The translations under genes and the position numbers were made by a program. Positions 6,516 through 11,060 of a stretch of 11,060 nucleotides of DNA are shown in pieces; the stretch's first letter is position 1; every line of letters begins with the position of its first letter. The DNA is from JBBRCX01 sp038204465. GTDB taxonomy: Bacteria > Planctomycetota > Phycisphaerae > Tepidisphaerales > Tepidisphaeraceae. Location of the stretch: NCBI GenBank assembly GCA_038204465.1, contig JBBRCX010000127.1, forward strand, positions 1-11,060, given 5' to 3'. Below the pieces are notes generated by a model. That model made no database searches, was not told the DNA's origin, and saw nothing but the letters and a program-made list of their open reading frames with translations.

Positions 6516-6836
6516 ATGCCCGTGAAAGTTCGCATCCCCTCGCCGCTCCGCAGCTACACCAACGGCGCCGACAGCGTGCAGACGCAGGGCGCCAACGTCG
6601 GCGAAGTGCTCAACAGCCTCAAGGCGCAGGCCAGCGGCATTGAGACGCGGCTGTTCAAAGGGCCGAACCAGCTCAATCGCTTCGTCAACGTTTACCTGAA
6701 CGATGAAGACATCCGTTTCCTGAAGAACCTGGAGACTCCCGTCAAGGAGGGCGATGAGATCAGCATCGTCCCGGCGATCGCAGGGGGCGGGGGGTGCAGC
6801 CCATGTTCCCGAGGTATAGAATTGGGCATTCGGTAG
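6516..6836 (+). CDS. ThiS/MoaD-like sulfur-carrier protein with C-terminal extension
   Basis: A 106-residue beta-grasp protein. MPVKVRIPSPLRSYT is the first strand pair, VGEVLNSLKAQ the helix, and VNVYLNDEDIRFL then VKEGDEISIVPAIAGG the end of the fold. ThiS, MoaD, CysO and HcyS carry sulfur as a thiocarboxylate on a terminal Gly-Gly, normally the very end of the protein. Here residues 90-93 are GGGG and the frame runs on through CSPC and ten more residues to a TAG. The tail must be removed before activation, as a JAMM-type protease does for some carriers, or the carrier is damaged. No protease or ThiF/MoeB-type activating enzyme is in the window. AGGA lies about seven bases before the ATG at 6516. 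Neighbouring thrC-like and NIL genes suggest a role in methionine/homocysteine sulfur supply rather than thiamine or molybdopterin. Confidence 0.85.
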   Translation: MPVKVRIPSPLRSYTNGADSVQTQGANVGEVLNSLKAQASGIETRLFKGPNQLNRFVNVYLNDEDIRFLKNLETPVKEGDEISIVPAIAGGGGCSPCSRGIELGIR

Positions 6837-6879
6837 ATGCTAAACCTGCTCTGCGGGAAGGCGGTTGTAGGAGGAGCAA

Positions 6880-7119
6880 ATGATTGACCAAGAAACAGCG
6901 ACCCCGATGCAGGTGAGCATCGACGGAACAGCCGGGCCGTATCTAATAGTTCCGCTGGCCCAATTGCCGCAGGTGCAGGGGGTCCTCGATCAGCACCGGA
7001 TTTCTTATTCTGTTGCGGAGGACGCGATCGAGTTGGACGGTAAGCCGGTCATCGCCATTGTGAATTTCGGACTCCAAGCGAATGCGCGCATATTGCAAGA
7101 AATCCTCGATGCCGCGTGA
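6880..7119 (+). CDS. 79-aa protein of unknown function, upstream partner of HEPN-like gene
   Basis: A small acidic protein with a very strong ribosome-binding site (AGGAGGAG at 6869-6876). Its pattern is strand-helix-strand-strand: MQVSIDG, GPYLIVPLAQLPQVQGVLDQ, ISYSVAEDAIELDG, then PVIAIVNFG and a closing helix ARILQEILDA. The core (VDG-AGPY-VP..LP.V..LLD, then a .VDEDAI..DGKP..V.N.G pattern) resembles small hypothetical proteins I recall from other bacteria, but I cannot assign a function or a domain name. The stop codon is nine bases from the next start and overlaps that gene's ribosome-binding site, so the two are surely translated from one mRNA. An antitoxin or accessory role for the HEPN partner is a guess from this arrangement and size order. 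Confidence 0.8.
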   Translation: MIDQETATPMQVSIDGTAGPYLIVPLAQLPQVQGVLDQHRISYSVAEDAIELDGKPVIAIVNFGLQANARILQEILDAA

Positions 7120-7128
7120 GGGAGAAAC

Positions 7129-7836
7129 ATGCCCGAGGTGGTCGATGCAATTGGTGCTCTGCGCGATCGTCGGGTACAGCAGTTGAACGACCTACACGAT
7201 GAATACGATCACACACGCAAGCTCTGGCGAATGCTTCAGATCGACGTTGAACGGTACAAGCGAAGTCTAACCTTTCACAACTCCACAACAGGTTCGCGCC
7301 TGGGCGGCGAGGAGCTCGCGGGCCTTGCCGGTGCAACATTGGCTCGTCTGAATGAGCGGACATTCAAGGACATGATCGGTCAGTTCGAGTTTTTCGCCAC
7401 TGAACTGATGCGCATTTGGCTCACGGCGCACCCTGAACTCCTGACCGAAAAGGCGTTAACCGTCAAAACGTTGCTGGATGCCAAGACGCTTGGGGAAGCT
7501 CAGCGTGCGGCCGTGCACGACGCGATCGAGTCCACAATCCTGAATAAAGCATATGACGCCCCTGCCAAGTGGTTCAACTACCTTCACAAGCTGTTGAAAG
7601 CGAAAGTCATTGTCGACAGTGACGTCGAACGATTTGGTGAGATGAAGGCGAGGAGGGACGTTCTTGAGCACGCCGGCGGGGTGGTGAATCAGCTCTACGT
7701 GGGCAAGTCAGGCGCGAACGCAAAGTGGAAGGTCGGCGAGCGCGTCGAGCTGAGGGAGTCTGACCTTTCGACGGCTTATTCTTTTCTCAAGCAGTTGATC
7801 ACAAATGTGTCAAAGGCGGCGATCGCAGCAGGATGA
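7129..7836 (+). CDS. HEPN-like domain protein, possible RNase toxin or defence effector
   Basis: A 235-residue, largely helical protein I do not recognise by name. The first 50 residues are charged and coiled-coil-like (LNDLHDEYDHTRKLWRMLQ). The middle (FKDMIGQFEFFATELMRIWL, residues 79-98) and the later RRDVLEHAGGVVNQLY (175-190) look like the paired helices of a HEPN domain. R176-D-V-L-E-H181 fits the HEPN Rx4-6H signature that forms the metal-independent RNase site in toxins and abortive-infection proteins. Base composition over 7201-7560 counts to 200 G/C of 360 (56 percent) against about 69 percent in three counted lines of the thrC-like gene, suggesting foreign origin. GGGAG at 7120-7124 precedes the ATG. 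A non-catalytic HEPN protein, as found beside nucleotidyltransferases, is an alternative, but no such partner is present. Confidence 0.72.
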   Translation: MPEVVDAIGALRDRRVQQLNDLHDEYDHTRKLWRMLQIDVERYKRSLTFHNSTTGSRLGGEELAGLAGATLARLNERTFKDMIGQFEFFATELMRIWLTAHPELLTEKALTVKTLLDAKTLGEAQRAAVHDAIESTILNKAYDAPAKWFNYLHKLLKAKVIVDSDVERFGEMKARRDVLEHAGGVVNQLYVGKSGANAKWKVGERVELRESDLSTAYSFLKQLITNVSKAAIAAG

Positions 7837-7868
7837 TGCGCGGGACCGCACACTCACGTAGGAGCGTC

Positions 7869-8015
7869 ATGCCTTCCCAACGCAGCATTACCCGCGTCAC
7901 GGGATCGGAACCGATATTCGCCGCCGCCGATGTCCGCGCCGCGATCGCGTTCTACCGCGACGTGGTCGGTTTTTCCGGCGAGTGGTACTCCGTAGCCCAT
8001 GGTTCGGAACACTGA
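7869..8015 (+). pseudogene. VOC/glyoxalase-like protein, truncated N-terminal fragment
   Basis: A 48-residue frame with AGGAG at 7860-7864. It reads EPIFAAADVRAAIAFYRDVVGFSGEW, the first strand and helix of a VOC-fold protein (P.f.V.Dv..aiaFYrdvlGF), then loses similarity and stops at 8015. The other three quarters of the fold is not found in any frame before the NIL gene begins, so this is a deletion remnant rather than a simple frameshift. Its stop lies only 26 bases before the NIL start, so translation could still couple the HEPN and NIL genes. Confidence 0.65.
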
Positions 8016-8041
8016 ACCGCGGCGAATTGGGAGATTTCAAC

Positions 8042-8302
8042 GTGCCCGACACTTCATACAGCAAGCGCTGCTGGTTCACCTTTCCGACGCAGCAGCAGGT
8101 GGAGCAGCCGATCATCTGGCAGATGAGCCGCAAGTTTCCCGACGTGGTTTTCGACATCCGCCAGGCGAGCGTTCAGAACGCCATCGGCATCATGGCCGTC
8201 CTGCTCAGCGGGAGCGAAGCCGAGGTCAAAGCGGCCATGGATTTTCTGCGAGCGAAAGGCGTGATGGTCGAGCCGATCGAGAAGAGCGTCGTCGAGGGGT
8301 AG
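8042..8302 (+). CDS. NIL-domain protein
   Basis: An 86-residue protein that is essentially one NIL domain: RCWFTFPTQQQVEQPIIWQMSRKFPDVVFDIRQ, then VQNAIGIMAVLLSG and EVKAAMDFLRAKGVMVEPIEK. The NIL domain is an ACT-like ferredoxin-type fold, best known as the C-terminal methionine-sensing domain of the MetN transporter ATPase, and is also fused to ferredoxin in a homocysteine-forming system of methanogens. As a stand-alone protein it may bind methionine or an amino-acid intermediate. I chose the GTG at 8042 because GGGAG (8029-8033) lies eight bases before it and the domain begins just after; an ATG at 7982 would add 20 residues without domain character. It fits with the SAM-regulated thrC-like and ThiS-like genes upstream, from which the HEPN pair and VOC fragment separate it. 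Confidence 0.88.
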   Translation: MPDTSYSKRCWFTFPTQQQVEQPIIWQMSRKFPDVVFDIRQASVQNAIGIMAVLLSGSEAEVKAAMDFLRAKGVMVEPIEKSVVEG

Positions 8303-8411
8303 ACTTCCGGAATGATGTTTCGACGCGGGACGGCGGCGGGGGTCTTGCGAATGCAGGACCAGCGCGGCGCTTCGAATCATCCTTGCTTCGTATTCGCGTC
8401 TGCGTGGCTAT

Positions 8412-9431
8412 TCAAGCGCCTTCCGGCGCGACCATCTCCATCTCATCTGCCGGCTCCTCCGCCGGGTTTGCTTCCGGCTGTTCGAGCCGGCCGACGAAAT
8501 CCTTGAGGAGCTTTTCCATCGCCGAGGGCTGGTCGGCGCGGATCGCCAGGTCCCAGGCCATGTTCCACTGCGTGTCAATCGGCGCGAAGCCCATCTCGTG
8601 AAGGCGCTTGGCCATGTCGGGCATGTGGGCGGCGCCGTAGAAAATCGAGATCTTCTTCTTCCCCGCGCTGATCGTGTCAGACAGGACCTTGATCGCGGCC
8701 TTGTTGCGCTCGGTGACGATGACGGACCCGCCGGGCCCGTCGAGGCCCATCGCGCCGGCCTCGATGCCGTCCATCTGCCGGGCCAGCAGCAGCTTGATCT
8801 GCCGCTCCATGTCGGGGCGCGTAAACATCTCGATCAGGTTCTCCAGCGTCGGCTCGGGGCGCTGGTCGCTTGCTTCCAGCGGCTTGCTCAGCGCCGTCAT
8901 GAGCTGCTTCAGCAGCAGCGCCTGAAACGTCTCGCCGCGCTCTTCCTGCATCTTCTCGAAGGTCTGGCGATCCAGGTCGGCGTGGACGAAGTTCGGGCGG
9001 CTGTAGTCGATGATGTCGAGCTGGAACTCCAGGCCGAGCGTGTTCTTCAAAAAGTGTTGCAGCTTGCTGATCGGGTTCTCACCCTGCTCGCCTGGCTTCG
9101 GCACGCCGGCCGCGCGGTCTTTCACCATCTCGTACAGCACCGCGTCTTCGTTCTGGAAGCTCTTGTTGAGGTCCTCGAAGTACGACTTCTCGCCGATATG
9201 AACGGCGCTCACGAGCTTTACCACCACGCCGGCCGGGTTGCGATAGGTGACGACCGCGGCCTCGAGCCGGCCACCAGAGTGGCCGTCATCGACAAAGCGC
9301 ATGAAGCTCTTCAGTTCGGCCGGCTGCGAGGCCGGGGTCGCCTGGGTTGTCGCGGGCATTCCCGCCCGAACCAGGGGAGTCGCCATCAACAGCGGAACAA
9401 CCGCGACCAGCCATCTCGTTAGCGCCTTCAT
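8412..9431 (-). CDS. TraB/PrgY (GumN-like) family protein, probably secreted
   Basis: A 339-residue protein. Residues 1-23 form a signal peptide (MKAL.RWLVAVVPLLMATPLVRA), followed by a Thr/Ala/Gln-rich linker to about 40. The conserved TraB-type motifs follow: LVSAVHIGEKSYFEDLN (His78, Gly80), AVLYEMV with Glu101, an ERN at 241-243 (VIVTERNKAAIKVL), and IFYGAAHMPDMAKRL with Gly266 and His269. This GxxH/E/R/GxxH pattern defines a fold shared by PrgY pheromone-control proteins, TIKI proteases and erythromycin-esterase relatives. A metal-dependent peptidase activity has been proposed for some members but is not certain. The C-terminus is Pro/Glu-rich and disordered. AAGGAG lies six bases before the ATG. 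It is 69 bases downstream of the aldolase gene on the same strand and may share its transcript. It converges with the NIL gene. Confidence 0.85.
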   Translation of the reverse strand: MKALTRWLVAVVPLLMATPLVRAGMPATTQATPASQPAELKSFMRFVDDGHSGGRLEAAVVTYRNPAGVVVKLVSAVHIGEKSYFEDLNKSFQNEDAVLYEMVKDRAAGVPKPGEQGENPISKLQHFLKNTLGLEFQLDIIDYSRPNFVHADLDRQTFEKMQEERGETFQALLLKQLMTALSKPLEASDQRPEPTLENLIEMFTRPDMERQIKLLLARQMDGIEAGAMGLDGPGGSVIVTERNKAAIKVLSDTISAGKKKISIFYGAAHMPDMAKRLHEMGFAPIDTQWNMAWDLAIRADQPSAMEKLLKDFVGRLEQPEANPAEEPADEMEMVAPEGA

Positions 9432-9500
9432 AACCCGCTCCTTAGTTGCTTCCAGCTCTGTGCGTTTCGGGCTGTGAGCATCTGATCTGCATCTGTACCC

Positions 9501-10559
9501 TCACGCGATCGTGATGTCCTTATCGAGATAGACGTCCTGGATTGTGTTCAGCAGTTCGACGCCTTCGTTCATCGGCCGCTGGAAGGCCTTGCGTCCGGAG
9601 ATCAGTCCCATTCCGCCGGCGCGCTTGTTGATGACGGCGGTCTTGACCGCTTCGCCGAAGTCGTCCTTGCCGCTGGCGCCGCCGGAGTTGATCAGCGGCG
9701 CGCGCCCCATGAAGCAGTTGGCGACCTGGTACCGCGCCAGCTCGATGGGATGGTCGCCCGGCGTGAGGTTGCTGTAGACTTTGGGGTCGGTCTTCCCGAA
9801 CTTGAGCGCGTTGAATCCGCCGTTATTCTCCGGCAACTTCTGCTTGATGATGTCGGCCTCGATGGTGGTGCCGAGGTGGTTCGCCTGGCCGGTGAGGTCC
9901 GCGGCGACGTGATAGTCCGTCTTCTCGGTCTTGAATGCCTTGTTCCGCAGGTAACACCAGAGCACCGTCACCAGCCCCAGCTCGTGCGCCTGCGCGAAGG
10001 CCCGGGACACCTCCTGGATCTGCCGCGCCGATTCATCCGACCCGAAGTAGATCGTTGCCCCGACGGCGACCGCGCCCATGTCGAAGGCCTGTTTCACGCC
10101 GGCGAACATGATCTGGTCGTACTTGTTCGGGTAGGTCAGGAACTCGTTGTGGTTCAGCTTCACGAGAAACGGGATCTTGTGCGCGTATTTTCGCGCGACG
10201 GCTCCCAGCACGCCGAGCGTCGACGCCACCGCGTTGCAGCCGCCCTCCAGCGCCAGCTTCACAATGTTGCCGGGATCGAAGTAATCTGAATTGGCGGCGA
10301 AGCTCGCGCCGGCGGAATGTTCGATGCCTTGATCCACCGGCAGGATCGAGACGTACCCGGTGCGTGCGAGCCGGCCATGATTCAGGATCGATTGGAAGTT
10401 TCGCAGCACCGAGGGAGAGCGGTCGGTTTGCGCGACGATGCGCTCGACGAAGTCGGGCCCCGGTAGATGCAGCCGTGACTTGTCGAAACCCTTCGCCTGA
10501 TAGCTCAGCAACGCTTCGGCGTCGCGCCCCAGCAATTCACGGATCGTGCCATGAGACAT
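9501..10559 (-). CDS. fbaB: Class I fructose-bisphosphate aldolase (FbaB/DhnA type)
   Basis: A 352-residue TIM-barrel enzyme that cleaves fructose 1,6-bisphosphate to dihydroxyacetone phosphate and glyceraldehyde 3-phosphate in glycolysis and gluconeogenesis, without metal. VSILPVDQGIEHSAG (from residue 70) opens the barrel and holds Asp76. Lys239 in EADIIKQKLPENNGG is the expected Schiff-base lysine. RYQVANCFMGRAPLINSGGASG and GGMGLISGRKAFQRPM form the phosphate-binding end. The segment from TTIEADII onward follows E. coli FbaB closely. The ATG at 10559 is preceded by AAGGAG with a seven-base spacer; an in-frame ATG eight codons upstream lacks one. A TATAGA -10-like hexamer lies at 10643-10648 (minus), but I see no good -35. 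A small hairpin (GCCTG/CAGGC) lies in the leader near 10586-10602. Confidence 0.94.
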   Translation of the reverse strand: MSHGTIRELLGRDAEALLSYQAKGFDKSRLHLPGPDFVERIVAQTDRSPSVLRNFQSILNHGRLARTGYVSILPVDQGIEHSAGASFAANSDYFDPGNIVKLALEGGCNAVASTLGVLGAVARKYAHKIPFLVKLNHNEFLTYPNKYDQIMFAGVKQAFDMGAVAVGATIYFGSDESARQIQEVSRAFAQAHELGLVTVLWCYLRNKAFKTEKTDYHVAADLTGQANHLGTTIEADIIKQKLPENNGGFNALKFGKTDPKVYSNLTPGDHPIELARYQVANCFMGRAPLINSGGASGKDDFGEAVKTAVINKRAGGMGLISGRKAFQRPMNEGVELLNTIQDVYLDKDITIA

Positions 10560-10961
10560 GAAGCGACTCCTTCTCAATTTCAAAGCCTGCTCAACGCGCA
10601 GGCCAGTAGAATCCCGTTTACCTTTTGGAAGCGCCCGGACATTCTATACGTGGTAACCGCGCGCGGCACTGGATCTTATCCGGCCGCTGCCCGTCGCTCA
10701 CCTGCCGCCGCCGGGTGAGCTTGCGATGTGCTGGCCAGGCCCCGCTCAGATTGTCTGCTTACCCCGGTCGGGATCGAAGATGCTTGAAGTCATGAATGCC
10801 CATCCTTTCAACTCATCTGGGTCAATCTTAACCGCCTCCAAGGGCATCTACAGTGTCAAAACCATGTGTTGAGGGCCACGCAGACCGTTTTTCCACGCTC
10901 GGTTTTTTGCGATTTGGCTCGCTGCGTTGGATAACCGCAGGTTCGCCGGGAGACGATCGCG
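10560..10961. other. Divergent intergenic region between fbaB and a BrkB-like gene
   Basis: About 400 bases that must hold the promoters of both flanking genes. I see no RNA gene. The only candidate reading frame is a 33-residue one on the minus strand (10746-10847), listed separately. T-rich patches at 10889-10893 and 10904-10909 lie upstream of the BrkB-like gene but do not form a recognisable terminator. Confidence 0.4.
10746..10847 (-). CDS. Possible small protein, 33 aa, unknown
   Basis: An ATG at 10847 opens a short frame whose product reads MPLEAVKIDPDELKGWAFM, then TSSIFDPDRGKQTI and a TGA. The composition is protein-like (balanced charge, hydrophobic and aromatic residues spaced as in a folded peptide) rather than the Arg/Ala-rich pattern of shadow frames in this GC-rich DNA. 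A TAG sits directly before the ATG and no ribosome-binding site is seen, so it may be a degraded gene fragment or chance. I do not recognise it. Confidence 0.22.
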   Translation of the reverse strand: MPLEAVKIDPDELKGWAFMTSSIFDPDRGKQTI

Positions 10962-11060
10962 ATGCGCGCCAGGGACTGGATCGACTTGCTGAAGGGAACG
11001 CTGCTCGGCTGGTGGGAGGACAAAGCGCCGCGGCTGGGCGCAGCGCTGGCCTACTACACC
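10962..11060 (+). CDS. YihY/BrkB family membrane protein, N-terminus only
   Basis: The ATG at 10962, preceded by GGGAGA at about 10948-10953, opens a frame to the window edge giving 33 residues: RDWIDLLKGTLLGWWEDKAPRLG then AALAYYT. The amphipathic start followed by W.eDka.rlaAALAYYt is the hallmark of the YihY/BrkB family, polytopic inner-membrane proteins long called virulence factor BrkB or misnamed ribonuclease BN, whose molecular role is still unsettled. It is divergent from the aldolase gene. Confidence 0.82.
   Translation, partial: MRARDWIDLLKGTLLGWWEDKAPRLGAALAYYT

Noticed and set aside
7982..8041. Longer NIL protein starting at ATG 7982
   Set aside because: The 20 extra residues overlap the VOC fragment, have no domain character and no ribosome-binding site; the GTG at 8042 has GGGAG at a good distance.
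8598..9422. Plus-strand frame opposite the TraB-like gene
   Set aside because: Leu/Val/Arg/His-rich antisense pattern; the minus strand has a signal peptide, a strong ribosome-binding site and family motifs.
9750..10289. Plus-strand frame opposite the aldolase gene
   Set aside because: Shadow of a highly conserved aldolase; no domain character of its own.
1..11060. CRISPR array or tRNA/rRNA genes
   Set aside because: No regularly spaced identical repeats and no cloverleaf or rRNA core sequence were seen in the gaps between genes.

Overview
The window looks like a chromosomal segment of a GC-rich Gram-negative-type bacterium, most likely a planctomycete (Planctomycetota, perhaps the Phycisphaerae side). 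This placement is an inference from gene content: an FbaB/DhnA-type class I aldolase, a secreted TraB/PrgY-like protein, a GT39-like membrane glycosyltransferase with a helical tail, and a cyanobacteria/planctomycete-style threonine-synthase relative that travels with ThiS-like and NIL-domain genes. No rRNA, tRNA or CRISPR array was seen.

Layout. 1-128: the 3' end of an IS transposase. 217-1272 (minus): a Gfo/Idh/MocA NAD(P)-dependent oxidoreductase, divergent from a VOC/glyoxalase-like gene (1417-1828) that is split by a one-base frameshift. 1851-3698: a polytopic GT-C type membrane protein. 3718-4161 (minus): a single-domain response regulator. 4303-5873: a complete regulatory unit (sigma70-like promoter, SAM-I riboswitch with antiterminator and terminator) driving a threonine-synthase-like PLP enzyme. 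5874-6515: a non-coding stretch with a second strong promoter followed by a boxA-like sequence and a leader of about 440 nt. 6516-6836: a ThiS/MoaD-like sulfur-carrier protein with an unusual tail beyond its Gly-Gly. 6880-7836: a tightly spaced two-gene unit (79-aa unknown protein plus a HEPN-like protein) of lower GC. 7869-8015: a truncated VOC fragment. 8042-8302: a NIL-domain protein. 8412-9431 (minus): TraB/PrgY-like protein. 9501-10559 (minus): class I fructose-bisphosphate aldolase. 10962-11060: the first 33 codons of a YihY/BrkB membrane protein.

How it may fit together. The most interesting unit is 4303-8302. A SAM-sensing riboswitch implies a role in methionine/SAM supply, yet the gene behind it would be named threonine synthase. 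It is followed by a protein that resembles a thiocarboxylate sulfur carrier and by a NIL-domain protein, a domain tied to methionine transport and to homocysteine formation. I infer that the PLP enzyme may put sulfur from the carrier onto a homoserine-derived substrate to make homocysteine, in analogy to CysM/CysO and to the HcyS system. A lower-GC HEPN gene pair and a broken VOC gene lie between carrier and NIL genes and look like a later insertion. The other genes are ordinary housekeeping or accessory genes.
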